Shown here: positions 1 through 11,800 of the stretch, piece by piece
Position numbering within the stretch: the first letter of the stretch is position 1
Layout: each line of letters begins with the position of its first letter
Origin: Amanita rubescens
Lineage: Eukaryota > Basidiomycota > Agaricomycetes > Agaricales > Amanitaceae
Assembly (NCBI GenBank): GCA_015039365.1
Contig: WION01000390.1
Location: 1 to 49,124, forward strand
DNA length: 49,124 nucleotides
Direction: 5' to 3'
Translations under genes and position numbers: made by a program
Notes under the pieces: generated by a model
Told to the model about the DNA's origin: nothing
The model's input: only the letters and a program-made list of their open reading frames with translations
Databases searched by the model: none

Positions 1-115
1 AGTATCTCCAACAGCTCTTCTGTCGTGAGTCTTTCGGGCCCGATGCATACCTCAATGGGACTCATCGTGTTAACATATAGGCCCTATTCCGTTCGAGAAA
101 CATTGGATCGAGGAA
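1..115 (-). CDS. Fragment of an unrecognised gene, cut by the window edge
   Basis: Read on the minus strand, this stretch is open and contains the peptide NTMSPIEVCIGPERLTTEEL and then runs off the left edge. A very similar stretch (GTMSSTGERIG, then NEMLTAEGIVEI) occurs at about 3,600-3,680 on the same strand, so two copies of one family lie within 4 kb. I do not recognise the family. The resemblance in both protein and DNA, including the shared ACGATGAG core, is the only support. The start and upstream exons were not identified. Confidence 0.35.
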
Positions 116-492
116 CACGAATTCCTTCACCAGCCTGAGATTCCCCAACTCAGTGGTTGAGCCCGAGATTCCTTCGCTTGGCCCTAGCGTAAGCGACTTC
201 CCTCAACTACGCCTACCGTGTATTGATTTACCTCCCAGGGGGCTATCAAGATAAAAATGAAAGTTTCCCGCTCTGATGATCGAGACCAGAACGTCACGAC
301 GACCTAACTTTAACTTTAAACTCCCCTCCTACGACTATCATATTCTCATCGCTGTTCGAACTTCGGTCTCCGACAGGAATCACTGAATTCCTTTCTCTGT
401 ATGTCTCAGCTCAGTACGGTATGATACTATAACACTTCCCTCCATTTCCCGTAGTACTTTATCTTTGCTTGTGTATATTCTGTCTCTCCTAT

Positions 493-540
493 CTCATGCG
501 TCTATCACGAGACAAGCTTTGCAAAAAAATCACTATTGGC
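493..540. repeat. Diverged duplicate of 1,554-1,605
   Basis: The stretch from CTCATGCG to TTTGCAAAA here is matched, with several substitutions, at 1,554-1,605. On the minus strand both encode a similar C-terminal tail (FCKACLVIDA here, FCKAGLAMAA there) followed by a stop. This points to a local duplication of a gene end. Confidence 0.4.
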
Positions 541-750
541 CTTCTAGACATGAATGCATGACCGATGACACAGTCAGGTTTTCAGCATTTCCGACACCTT
601 GTCCATCGGTTCAAGTATCTCAGTGAATATGTGTGATTTCAAGACTGGACATAATGACGATCCCGGAAGTTGTGGTAGCACCACCTACAAATACTTATAT
701 CCGGACTTTCGAACCTAAATGTACAAGTGCACAACGATCTCATGTTATGA

Positions 751-1288
751 TTATCGGCTCTCAGTTCTGCGAAAACTAGAAATGAATGATATCGTCACAA
801 AAAGATGACATTCACTGATACTCACATCCGATGGAATCGGAAAGCCGGCATTATCCACCTTACCATCTAAGTACTGAGTAATCAGTGAGAGGGCATATTG
901 ATCACTCTCCACGGTGCAAGTGCGCGGCTCTGGTTCTCTTACCCAACCAAAGGTGCCTCCCTTGCGACAATCCATATCTTGCCCGATCTGAGCACACGGG
1001 TCAAAATCAATGATTACTGGATGTCCTTGATCGTCGAGCATGACATTTGTTGGATTGATATCGTTGTGCAGTGTACGGTGACTATGGAAATATCAAAATG
1101 CATATTACGCGTTGTGAGGTTACTTACATTCCAGAGTCCTTTGCGCGATTCTGATACAGATCGCGGACTCGGGAGGCGAAGAGGCTTCTCCCGTGTTTAT
1201 CTATCACATGTAACATTCTCAAACGGCCCGGGGGAAACACGCGCACTATTATCTTGGACCCACCGTAGGTGACAGCTAATCAGATCGT
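751..1288 (-). pseudogene. Protein-kinase-like domain fragment (basidiomycete type)
   Basis: Two exons can be joined on the minus strand. The upstream one (about 1,288-1,131) reads YGGSKIIVRVFPPGRLRMLH and onward. After a GTAAGT...CATAG intron (about 1,080-1,130) the second one contains LHNDINPTNVMLDD, then VIIDFD, then KGGTFGW and ESDQYALSLI. These match a kinase catalytic loop (H-x-D-x-N-P-x-N), a DFG-like IDFD, and the activation segment with its following ESD helix, as in fungal kinase-like or aminoglycoside-phosphotransferase-like proteins. The N-lobe, with its glycine loop and lysine, was not found upstream, so this is a fragment or a gene whose first exons I could not see. The exact 3' end is uncertain. 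Confidence 0.5.
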
Positions 1289-1554
1289 CCCATTTCATCA
1301 GAACCCTTACACTACCCTTAAGTGTGGGTCCAAGAGTATAGCACTGGGGAGACAAGGTCCAACTTCAACTCACTGGTGGTGGGCGGGGGAATGGGCGGTG
1401 AACACTGCATACAGCCCAACTGGCGCTGAGCGAGGGGCGCTCGTCATCAAGCAGTAGTGAGCGAGTTGACGTCGCCAGAGCGGCAGAGCCAAAGGGTTGC
1501 GTTTAAGCGGCCGGAGCGGAAACGGCCGAAAACCTATATTCTACTTCTCCCATC

Positions 1555-1797
1555 TCATGCGGCCATCGCGAGACCAGCTTTGCAAAAAATTCCCTCCGAT
1601 ATCACGTTGTGAGGATGAGAATGTATCTGAAGTTCCGCAACTTCGTCCTTCCAAAAGCCTTGACACGTGCTGCTCCGGCGTCGTGGCGCGAACTTAATCG
1701 CTGGACCTTCCGATATACACAGGCTAGCCTGCGATATTCGGTTCCAGGCTGCGTCCTCCGCCGCATTGTTTCCATGTTGTTCGCACGCTTGTCGCAC
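1555..1797 (-). CDS. Possible 3' exon of an unrecognised gene
   Basis: This minus-strand open stretch ends in FCKAGLAMAA and a stop. Its tail is duplicated in diverged form at 493-540. The duplication of the tail suggests it is or was coding, but no domain is recognisable. It lies head to head with the DUF6534-like gene that starts at 1,859. It could be a chance open frame next to a duplicated non-coding block. Confidence 0.22.
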   Translation of the reverse strand: MRQACEQHGNNAAEDAAWNRISQASLCISEGPAIKFAPRRRSSTCQGFWKDEVAELQIHSHPHNVISEGIFCKAGLAMAA

Positions 1798-1858
1798 GCG
1801 TCTTCAAGGGTCTTCTTGACCTACCGAACTTACCGACCCGTTACGTTTTTGGGACAAG

Positions 1859-3275
1859 ATGCCAGCGATCACACGTCAGCTCTTACTGACAACAAATCTC
1901 GGGCCAACGTTGGGGGCGACGTATGTTGGAGCGATGGTGATGGGAATGTGCTAACTGTTCACGCTCATTTGCCTGTTTCATTACTCAGCTGTTCCGTCTA
2001 GATTCTACGGATCAACATGTATACAGACGTTTTTGTATCTCAAGAATTACTCCCAGGATTGGACGTTCCAGAAATGCGCAGTGAGTGGCGGGGTATACCT
2101 CAAGGCGAGCACACGCTCATTGCTTTCGCTTTTGTTTATCGTGTCAAGGTTATTCTCCTTTGGCATGTGCCCCACACCGTCCGGAACTGAGTAGTGACTT
2201 GACGAAAACGACAGGATTTTGGACTCGTTGCACACAGTCTTTACCATCGTCGTCTTTTGGCACTATCTCATAGATTCATTTGGAAACTATGTCGCCATCC
2301 TCTACATAACATGGTGCGCCGTCCCTCTTTTAACCCTTTTACTGGAGTCAACCGTCATGCGTTAAGGGAGTTTAAAGTGAGTTGTCATGGGGTTTCAATA
2401 ATATAAGCATGCTAATTGATGCTAGTTGCAATTATTGATTGGCGTATGTTTCTATATAATTATACTAAACGATTTAAATTACGAAAATCAATATGGTTAG
2501 GTCGTCGGCGTTCTTGTTGTACAAAGGCACGTCTTTGCTGTCTCTTCCCGTTGTTTTACACCTGATGCCCTTGTGCGCTTAGTCTCTACACATTACGAAT
2601 ATGGAGATGTAGGTGGCTGATCGTTCATGAGGTGGGATTCCAAATTGAAAGTTATGATCTTTAGTCACCGCGAATCGGGCGCAAAGGATTTGGTCATGGA
2701 CGCTGGTATGTCAAACCATGTGATTCTGATGTTCGCTTTACGCAGGGGCTTTGTGATAGATCCTCGTTCTTATGGTTGGATATGGTAAGTGTGCTTCTTT
2801 GTGTCATTGCAGCTGCTATGATCTTTCTCCGTTTAGCTGCTGGAATCAGTACGTGGAATGTCAGCCTTTCCTTTCACGATTTTAACTGAGTAATCAGCCT
2901 TCCTGGTCCAGTTGTGAGTAGAGAAATTCGGCGCATTCTGCGTACGCAAACTTCCATTCTTCCAAATAGGTATAGCATCTCGTGGTTTTTCGACCAGGGC
3001 CAGATTCGTGTAAGCCCTTACTTTTGTTTCACGACGTCACTGATAACGCTGGCAATAGTGGTCAATATACTTTGGTTTAGCAATGACCACCTTCAACGAC
3101 TTTATGCTCGCTGCTGCAATTTGCCATTTATTATCTCTTCACAAGACGACTTTCGCAGAGTAGGTTCGCGTTCATAACTGATACGCATCATAATCGGTCC
3201 ATAATCTGCAGGACGAAATCGAAAGTTTGGATAATTATGTTTTATGCTGTCATCTCAGGAACATTGACGAGGTGC
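1859..3275 (+). CDS. DUF6534-like multi-pass membrane protein
   Basis: Family of fungal integral membrane proteins with no known biochemical role. Exon 1 (1,859-1,947) ends in LGATYVGAMVMG. Exon 2 (2,002-2,080) gives FYGSTCIQTFLYLKNYSQDW. A 14-nt exon (2,149-2,162, VILLW) follows, then ILDSLHTVFTIVVFWHYLID and FGNYVAILYITW from 2,215. That order (G-x3-G-x4-FYG, Q-T-x-x-Y, LWxLDxxH, YxYLxxxFGNxxxL) is the family signature. Later pieces resembling the C-terminal part are MTTFNDFMLAAAICHLLSLH near 3,081-3,140 and RTKSKVWIIMFYAVISGTLT near 3,212-3,270. I could not build a clean join across 2,310-3,070, so the gene may be decayed in the middle. Confidence 0.55.
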
Positions 3276-3528
3276 GTGGAGACGCATTAGAAATGCACCC
3301 TATCGTTGCGACAGTTTTTCTAGCATTTGTTCCCTTGCCTCCTTAATTACAGTAAGTTTATATTATAAGCCAGTTTGCGATCGTTGAAGTTGACGTGACG
3401 AAAGTGCGCTGTTATGCCGAATAACTTCATATATCAAGCCATTGAGTTCTTGCTACCGAAACGTAACGTGTCCCCTTCCCAAGACAGAAATTAATAATTT
3501 TTTTTAGTCTATATCAACAGCTACCTTG

Positions 3529-4026
3529 CTATGTTAGTGATAACTGTATTTCTTGCATCAAGTCCTCACGAAGCCATTCTAGGCTGAACGCTAGAAAGAG
3601 CATAAGAGATCGACATATTTCCACGATTCCTTCCGCCGTCAGCATTTCGTTCCCCAATACGTTCGCCGGTGGAGCTCATCGTACCAACACATAGAACTTG
3701 ATGCTGCCGAGCGATTTTGACCGGAGACAGCTGACAAGCGATAATTCCAACAGCAAATCTGTCGGATCGGTAGCCGAACCCAAGCCTCTTCCTTCGTCTA
3801 GCCAAAACGTGCTAAGCGTCATTGTTTATCTGCTTCTGACAAGGGCTGACTGGACGTTCAGAGAGCGGTCAAAGTCAAGGCGGGTGATAGCGGCAAGAGT
3901 CGGGGAGACCACGTCAACGATAGTCTTTTGTCTCCCCGGACGGAGTACGAGGAGGAGGATTCCGGAGTGGTTGTGTAGTACTATTTGTTGTTGTTCCGGA
4001 TATATGGATGCAATGGCACGGACCAA
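3529..4026 (-). pseudogene. Second copy of the unrecognised gene at the left edge, with a frameshift
   Basis: On the minus strand an open exon (4,026 to about 3,826) gives IASIYPEQQQIVLHNHSG and more. Further down a second stretch reads RLGFGYRSDRFAVGIIACQL, then GTMSSTGERIG, and, after one extra G, NEMLTAEGIVEICRSLML up to a TAG at 3,529-3,531. The second part aligns with the window-edge copy (NTMSPIEVCIGPERLTTEEL). The shift of frame between ERIG and NEML needs a single inserted base. Function is unknown to me. Confidence 0.35.
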
Positions 4027-4354
4027 CTCATGACCGTGGGAAGCTGAAAAATACTATATAAATGCACACACTGGCGTAAATTTTTCTTCATTGATCCTTC
4101 TCAGTTCAAATCGCCAAGTGACGATATTTGCGAGGTGCAATGATGGAGGCTTTGCCTTTGACATCGCCCGTCCGGCACCACCTCCTTGTTACAACCAAGG
4201 GACGGGTTACACGCGTTCTGATGGTGATTCCAAGATGGAAGGATCGTTTACCAGGCGTCGTTCGTTGACTCAATACATATCTTGTTTCACGTATGGATTA
4301 CTTTTGCTTTGGCTGAGTTCACATGATTCCATTGAAATACGTCTACTAGAAAGT

Positions 4355-6601
4355 CTACATCGATCCTTCCTTTTCGTCAAATTGAGTAGAAGCAGTGTCG
4401 ATTGTTCTAATAGGCCCCTTGAACCAATACTTTCCACCATATTTTGGGAAGTAGAAGTATATCGTCGCGAGGATCAGTACACCGCCTGTCGAATGTAGTG
4501 AGTTATCCATGGTACGGCGAGTGGGTATCAGAACGTACCGAAGACGACAACTGCGTAGTTCATGTTTTGCGCTCCAGGATTCGGATACGAGGGAAAAAGG
4601 AAAACAACTGACACGAGCGTCATGAAAGACACTGCTACGACTGCGATGGGTAAGCTCTTTATGGAATTTACGTGAGTAGAAAGCAGACGACGTGAAAAAG
4701 TCTATATACGAACGAATTTGCCTAGATGGAATGGTCCGCGAGGGATCTTTTTTTCTCCCCCTCCAAGGTGCCTAGCAGTTATGGGAATAGAGTAGGCCAT
4801 GTATTGCGCGATGACGGAGAGGGAGAATACAGCGCCAATCGCATTTGGACCTGCAAAGGATAAGAGGCCCAAGAGCAGGGCTATTGTTGATGCAAACCAT
4901 ACGCATCGGACTGGTGCATGCACGCGATGGTTGACGTTGTAGAGCCAGCTGGACAAAGGGAACCCGCCATCCCGGGAAAAGGCGAATATTTGCCTAGATG
5001 TAGCTGTAAGCTGGCAAGTGGGTGGATGCGAGTGAGGAATGCTGCGGATCGAGGAGAGGTAGGGGGAGACTCACAACACTTGATCCCATTGCGAACCTAC
5101 ATGCATCAATATAGAGATAAAGTCATTTTTTTGTCGTTACGTACTGTAGAACGACAATAAAGGCCCATACGACTAGTGTCCCCCTCTTTCCAAACGAGTT
5201 GAACAAGATCTGTCATGTTATGTTTCCAGAGGTGAATCAACCGTTATTGACACAAGTGCTCAACTGTAGCCATGGGTTGACCGATAGGGTTGTTGATGAC
5301 GTTCTTCAAATCCGTTCCCATACAAAAAGCCAAAGCAACGTTAACAGCTAGTAATGTAAATCCCGTCAACAGCGCATGGCCAGATGGGATGAGACGTACC
5401 CCAACCGAGAACGACACTCGATAGAACGGCGAATGAAATGCCGTACGGTATCGCAGTGTTGGCGTTCCTGGCTTCTTCGCTTATATGCACGATTGAATCT
5501 AGGAAACCGATGGTCCAAAGTGGAGATAAGAAGCTCAGAATGAATGTGAACCCGTTTGGCCATGTAGTTTCTGGCAGATATCATCATTATCTGGAGAGTT
5601 GTAACTGAAGTCTGATTACTCACGATTGGTAAAGTCACCGAAGGCGTAAGATGGCGTGTTTCGGAAGGGCGTTGGAGTTGCGGCTGGTAGGGCGATGATG
5701 AGGACAAAAGCTAAACTTTAAGTTCGAGTGGGATAAGCCTGGTGAAATTGGATGGTAATGAGGTACGTACAGGATGTTGAGGACAATGTAAGGTCTTTGC
5801 AAGCGCGCTATGACGGCTGGGTTGAGTGTACAGATCGAAGTGTGGACAAGAAGGATAGCCAGATATATTCCGCTGCAGAACAAAAGTGAGTGTACGAAAA
5901 GACGTGAAGGTGATCGGCGACTGACAATGTTTGCGCCGAGGTTGCTTGGAACGTCAAATCCGAGCCGATACTCACAGCTGCCATTATTTGTACGGCACAT
6001 GCCCAATCTGATGATGCTAGAGCTGCGATGTTGGCGATCGTATTGCAATCTGTAAGGATTATAGTCAACAGTGAATCATTTGGCGAAGTGAACGCGTACA
6101 GGCGACTATCCATGCCAGAAAGTGCTTCCATTTCGGAGAGGAGAACATGAACGTCCAAAAATACAATCCTCCTGATGTGGGCGCTGCAGAACCTAGTTCT
6201 GCCATTGCGAGGGCAATACACATGAGAAATATGCCGCATGTCGTCCACTGGACGGAAGTTAATGTACAACTGCGAGCATGAAGATTTATCAGACTAACCC
6301 CCCAGATCATGGCTGAAGGTCCTCCATATGGTATTGAGTATACGAGGACAGAGCTGTTGTACATGTATCTAAGCTAATTGACCGTTCACAGTGGACTGGT
6401 GGGTACGACTGACGCCATGGATGGAATGAGGCCGATGACAGAGAAACCGATGCCAAAGACTTCAAGAGGTGTAAAATTGCGTTTTAATTCTATAAAGTGG
6501 TGAGGTTCAATGACGGTCGCTAGCTCAGAGTAGAAAAGAGACGGACCTTGTTTGTAACCTAGACTAGCTAGCAGGGCATCGTCGGTCACGGTCGCAGTCA
6601 T
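4355..6601 (-). CDS. GABA/amino-acid permease, APC superfamily (copy A, intact)
   Basis: Plasma-membrane or vacuolar transporter of the UGA4-like GABA/choline permease group. I could place 14 exons with consensus splice sites: 6547-6601, 6414-6489, 6299-6353, 6100-6247, 5926-6049, 5771-5872, 5624-5715, 5400-5570, 5265-5347, 5145-5209, 5075-5096, 4714-5010, 4539-4656, 4355-4485. They sum to 1,539 nt, that is 512 residues plus a stop, the usual size. Visible family motifs in order: FTPLEVFGIGFSVIGLIPS, YSIPYGGPSAMIWG, MAELGSAAPTSGGLYFW, DSIVHISEEARNA, FCMGTDL, NPIGQPMAT, ILFNSFG, SRQIFAFSRDGGFPLSSWLY, LLGLLSFAG, and the tail YWFKGPIRTID. It is divergent from the F-box gene 124 bp away. A second, broken copy lies at 45,913-48,221. 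Substrate specificity cannot be read from sequence. Confidence 0.86.
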
Positions 6602-6725
6602 GGTAGGAGGTCTAAAATGTAAAATCTCGCGCTCCGAATTAGCAGCATGATGGACGGATACTTATAGCTTAGTTTCGAACCAAGCTAAATTCAGCGCCCA
6701 TTACGTAATGTAATGTCACACTACA
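6602..6725. promoter_or_regulatory. Shared intergenic region between divergent permease and F-box genes
   Basis: Only 124 bp separate the two start codons, so both promoters must lie here or overlap the genes. I see no convincing TATA box. The inference rests on gene layout alone. Confidence 0.4.
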
Positions 6726-8174
6726 ATGACTTGCCTCATCGACCTGCCCACAGAGGTTTTAACCGAAATTCTGTACCAATGCGACAATTCATCCACATTG
6801 GCACAAACCTGCAAAAAATTCGCTTCCATCGCATACTCTACACCATCACTTTGGTCCACCGTGTGCCTTTTTCAACGCCACTTCACTCCTGACGGACCCT
6901 TTCACCTTCGCACGAAGCTTTTGCGGGCGAGGGGCGCGCCACTCTATGTGAGTGTAGGACTCGTTACAGGATACACGGACAACGTTTCTGCTCTGTGCAA
7001 AGCATTAGCGGAGCATAACGCCCAAATTTCCTGCTTTTTGCTCACTGCGCCGACAAACATGGCGGCCGGCGGTGTTATCAGCGACATCTTTCCAACAACA
7101 GAAACGTTCCCAGCCCTCACGATTCTTTCCGTACTGTCAATGCGCGAGTCACCTGTGCGATCGATAGCTCTCTGGCCGCAGCTGGACCTGGTGCTCACCA
7201 GCGCCACTACCCTATTCCCCAACTTGCGCCATCTCTTTATGAACAGCTTTTACGACTCTGTGCCTATGTTGCCTCCCTCTGCGTCATTTTCCCACCTGAG
7301 CACACTCGCTCTCGAGGGTTCGCGCGAACAAGACATTCCTGACCCTCTGCTCATCGCCGCGCTTCTCAATTGCACGCCACAATTGGAATCTCTGTGGATG
7401 AAGCACCATTTCGGGGAGAACTTTGAAGATTTGGTGACTCACCCCATAGCTTATAGAACTATAAAGGGACGATCGGGTATTTCGCTCAACATTCAACTAC
7501 CGAGATTGAAGCATTTGGCGGTATCTGTGCCTGGGGTAGCGTGTGATTTGATTGCGTGTATCACAGCACCCGCATTAGAAGATTTGCATATGGATGCTAC
7601 GCGCGGGCCACGCCACGATGGGGAGTGGGTTTCGTATACCTGGAGCAGATGGGAAACAGAATCGGTCCATGGCGCGATACACCTCCTAGCATCAAGGTGT
7701 CCGGGTGTCAAGCGGTTTGCGATGACGCACGTATGTTTGGCGCGAACCGGGTGGGAGTGGTTATTCTTTGGTGATGAAGGGAGAGGGCCGCCGTTTCCAA
7801 AGCTGGAGTGCATTGCACTTCATGAGCTGCGTAGGCGGAATGCGGTGTGTGATTCGTGGGATGGGTTTGATGACAAGTTGTTGGAGAGGTTTGCCCGTGA
7901 ACCAAGGATTCCACTCAGGAGGCTTGTTTTCTTGAACTGCGACTTTCCGTTGAGTGGATCTGCAATCACTGAGGCATTTCGGTCAGGTGGGGTGAAAGAG
8001 TTGGAATGTGACATGAATGTGCCGCAGTGGGAGGATGTTGAGGGCAAATTGACCAAGTGGAGGGAGCTTTCGGACGAACTCGGTGTCTCTATAAGGTCCT
8101 GGTATACATGCCAACCAGACAGATGGTGGACGAATGGACATGATATTGATCCTACGGATGGAAGCGCGTATTAG
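6726..8174 (+). CDS. F-box domain protein, single exon
   Basis: The 482-residue protein opens with an F-box (about residues 3-45: IDLPTEVLTEILYQCDNSST, then KFASIAYSTPSLWSTV). F-boxes bind Skp1 in SCF ubiquitin ligases and the rest of the protein picks the target. The remainder is leucine-rich with spaced segments such as FPNLRHLFM, FSHLSTLALEG, LPRLKHLAVSV and IPLRRLVFLNC, which suggests an irregular LRR-like repeat domain. Residue 1 is the first ATG after the divergent promoter and there is no sign of introns. Large lineage-specific families of such proteins are typical of agaricomycetes. The target is unknown. Confidence 0.85.
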   Translation: MTCLIDLPTEVLTEILYQCDNSSTLAQTCKKFASIAYSTPSLWSTVCLFQRHFTPDGPFHLRTKLLRARGAPLYVSVGLVTGYTDNVSALCKALAEHNAQISCFLLTAPTNMAAGGVISDIFPTTETFPALTILSVLSMRESPVRSIALWPQLDLVLTSATTLFPNLRHLFMNSFYDSVPMLPPSASFSHLSTLALEGSREQDIPDPLLIAALLNCTPQLESLWMKHHFGENFEDLVTHPIAYRTIKGRSGISLNIQLPRLKHLAVSVPGVACDLIACITAPALEDLHMDATRGPRHDGEWVSYTWSRWETESVHGAIHLLASRCPGVKRFAMTHVCLARTGWEWLFFGDEGRGPPFPKLECIALHELRRRNAVCDSWDGFDDKLLERFAREPRIPLRRLVFLNCDFPLSGSAITEAFRSGGVKELECDMNVPQWEDVEGKLTKWRELSDELGVSIRSWYTCQPDRWWTNGHDIDPTDGSAY

Positions 8175-8823
8175 ATGCAGGCGTTATGGCACAAAAATAC
8201 ACATGAATGTGATTTCCGCCCCGGCTGATCGGGTTGCCTTCCGACCCGACTCTCGCTTTTAGTATACTTCCCGATCACCATCACCACCGGTACCGAAAGA
8301 AGAAGACGTGGACTCGTCAAAGCGACCGTTGTCATCTCCCCAACGACTACCTCAATCCCAGCCAGCTTCCCCGTGCCCCACAACCTCCCGGGTTAACGAA
8401 ATGGCAGTAGTTGAATATCCTTACTATGGTCGTGAAGCCGACCGCCATCCTCGCTCGAGGAAGCTGAAAGAGGAAACAACATTCAGAGTTGAATGATGTA
8501 CTTGACTGGTTTCCAGTTTGTCACCACTGGTGACCTGAGCCCGATACCGGAATTCCCGATAGATGACGGGAACCCAACTTTTGCTCTTCGATTGGTTCGA
8601 GCCTCGTTCTCCTTCGAGTGGTTGCGATAGTTACCTCTCCACCATCCTCAAGCCACTCCTGGGAGCTTATTACGTTTGTATATATATCCATACACACACA
8701 CCATACAAATGACCCAAATAGAAAAAAAAAGAACGTCCCTCCGAAACCGCGAAAGTAAAACAAATAAGGATAAGGTAAAAAAAAAAAAAAAGTCTAACAT
8801 CGCCCTTCTTCTCCTCCTCCTCC
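8175..8823. other. Convergent intergenic region
   Basis: This 649 bp lies between the ends of the F-box gene (+) and the Set3-like gene (-) and presumably holds both 3' ends. It contains a run of about 14 A near 8,778-8,791 and short AT dinucleotide stretches. I see no gene. Confidence 0.5.
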
Positions 8824-11800
8824 TCACCGCCCCCACCCAGGTGGCCCTCTCACCCTCGATCTCTGCTGCCACCCCCTCTCCCGTTCTCGTTCTCGTTCCC
8901 TATCCCTCTCCCAATCCATCCTATCTCTCTCCCGCTCCCTCTCCCTATCCCGATCCGCACTCGGTCCCCGCGGTATATACCCAGGTCCCGAAAACGACCG
9001 ATAAGGCGGTGGAGGCGGTTGGTTATAGGTCGTACTAGAAGACCCAGATGCTACCGATGTAGCAGGTGTTGTTCCCATTATGCCCATCCCGGACATGTTC
9101 ATGGGCATGCTGTTCATCGGCTGACTATTGACCGCTCGAAGCGCTCGCGGTCCGCTAGGCAAAGGTCTCGATAAAGGTAACGGTGTAGGTGTGTTTGTTG
9201 CAGTAAAAGTGGAGGTAGAAGAAGCCCCGGCGCCGGGGGACGTGGTAGAGGTTATTAAAGTCGAAGCTGCCGGTAAACTGGTGGGTAGGCGAAAGGTTGG
9301 AGGAGGCCGACGTGTCAATGTGGTGGCACTACTAGCGCTTACACTAGCAGAGATGAAAGGTACGGGTGCGTTTGAAGGTGAAGGTGAAGCGTTGAATAAA
9401 CGTGGTTGCGTAGGCGGTGTATGCGATCTGAACAAATTCGTTGTAGTCCCCGTGCTCATCGACCGCGATTTGATGCTAGACTGAGACGTCGACTGCGGTG
9501 GCAAGGGCGGCGTACCACCGGCGCTCGAGATCTCTCCGTCTTCATACGACAACCCGCCGGCGCTCTCCTCTCCACTCATAATCCCAATCGTAGCTTCAAT
9601 GACCTCTTGCTTCGCCTGCCTCGTCTCAATCGCAGGCGGTATCGGGAAAAACCTCTTTGAATGTTCTTCCTCCCTATCCCTCTCCATCTTCAACCGTTTT
9701 TGATGCTCCTCCTCCCATTCTTCTTCCTCGCCCTCTTCCTTCGCCCCCTGAACCCGCTCACGCTCCTCTTCTACCTTTGACCTCTCTTCTTCCCTTTGCT
9801 TCCTCTTCCGAATCGCGAAATCTTTCAATGAAATTTTCATCTTCGCCCTCGCCGTCAGAGTTGACGGCTCCAAAGATGAGACAGAGGTTGTTGGTGAAGA
9901 AGCAGGCGCGAGTTCCGAAACAGGCTCCGTAGCAGTTGGAACTTCATTCATTGTAGCAAATATGCCATGTGTACCGTCCAACCCCGGTATGCTGTTTTCC
10001 ATTTCAAGTTCATCGACTGGCGGTGGTGGTGGCGGTGGCGGTGGTGGCGGCGGCGGCGGGGGAAGAGAAGGCTCCGTAATCACAACCACCTCTGGCGACG
10101 AAATCGGAGGTTCATGGTCAAGTATAATATCTTCTGCAGGTGATGGCGGGGATGCTGGCGGTGGTGACTCGGGTGGCGATGGCGGTGGTGATTGAGGCGA
10201 TGGTAACGGTGCCTGTTCGGGCACCGTTAGCGAGTCTTCCTCCATTCCTTCTTCCATTGGTGGAGGTGACGGTGACCGGGGAGTTGAAACCAAAAACGTG
10301 TCTGCCTCGTCCACGACGGTTTGTGGTGTCCGCGTCAGCGGAGACCACGATGTGGACAAGGGCATGGGCGCGCTGGGTGGCATTCCGGGTATTGTTGGTG
10401 ATATGAGAGATAACCGGGCAAAGGAAGAGGAAGGAGAAGTCGTAGTGGACGGATCCGGTGTCCGATCCGACGGTACAGGTGGTGGTGGCATAGAAATGGA
10501 ATCTGTATATAGATATGAGTAAGGTTGTCGAGGATACGAAACAACACGCACCATCCACGTCCATTTCCACCCTAATTCCTAACCCGACCGGCGGACTATC
10601 CAAGCACCTCGCACTTGACTCCCGAAGTGCTTCCAACTCCCTATGAATCCATTTTTTCCTCATCTTGGGCGGCATCCGGTCTTCACAAGGCAACATGGGT
10701 AGCTCTGGCTCCTGTTCGGGTGGATCTGGTGGTCTATCGTTGGGCGTTGCGGGGCATTGGATTCTTGTTATCTTTGCAGGTGGAATCTCCGGCGCTGGCG
10801 ATGCAGGCGACACAATGACGACTGGATGTTGTTGAGGTTCTTCATGCTCGGCGTCGTACATCTCCATTCCACTCAATCCGCCCGAATAGGGCACCCGTTC
10901 CTTCGTCCTAAATCCCCTCCTCTTACCAACCAACGGGCCCAAATCCACCTTTTCAGGATGATGAATCATATTCACATCCCCATCCACGAACGCCGCCATT
11001 TGCGTTATTGCACAATTCTTGGCCCGTGCACCACACGCGCACGTCGTAAATGTCGAACTGAGCGCGTGTAAGATATTCGACAGCTGATTGCGGATATGGT
11101 CCAATTTTTCGGGACTGACGGTATCATCGGGAGAAAGAACGCTAAAAGTAAACTCTCAGACCAACACAAGGGGTAAACAGCAAGGACTCACGGAAACATT
11201 TCAGGTGTTTCGATTAGCGCCGGTAAATGATGGACTACATGTCCATCATCCCACTCCCATCCCAACACTACTTCTTCGTTCGCTTTCAGATCTCTCAAAG
11301 CAAAGACTCCGAAGGACAAGGTGTCCTGTTGAGACCGTGGACAAAGGAAGGGACGAAGAACGGCGTTTGGCCGACATCCATTCCGGACAAAGCGGGCGCT
11401 ATTTCCAGCGATTCGAGAGTCGAGGGCGATATCGAGGGGTGGTCCAATGAGATGGACGAAGGGTTTTGGCATGCCCAGGTGGGCATACGAGTTGAGGGGG
11501 TCTGAGAGATATGACGAGGAGGGGGTGATAGTGGATGTATATGGTGTAATGAGATGGTCTTCTGGGATTGGCGATGAAGTGTGTACGGCGTAAGCTGGAG
11601 GTAGAACGGATGGGTTTGTGTAGAGAGAAAGAGCAGGATTTGAGAATGACGAAGGTGGTAATGGTTTGACGGTTGTACGTGGGCCGTCGTCGAGGGCGGT
11701 GACACCGCGCCAGTGTTGAGCTTGGCGTCTCAGTTTTTCTCGTGTGTCGTGGTGGGGGACGATGTCGTGGGGGATGTGGACGTAGGACAAAGACCAGGAA

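Noticed and set aside
8676..9484. Plus-strand open frames over the end of the Set3-like gene
   Set aside because: Low-complexity antisense of the arginine/glutamate-repeat tail, with no independent support.
10118..11104. A 328-codon frame reading through exon 2 of the Set3-like gene
   Set aside because: It reads through a GT-AG intron (10,503-10,551). The spliced joins give a frame divisible by three and continue the same protein.
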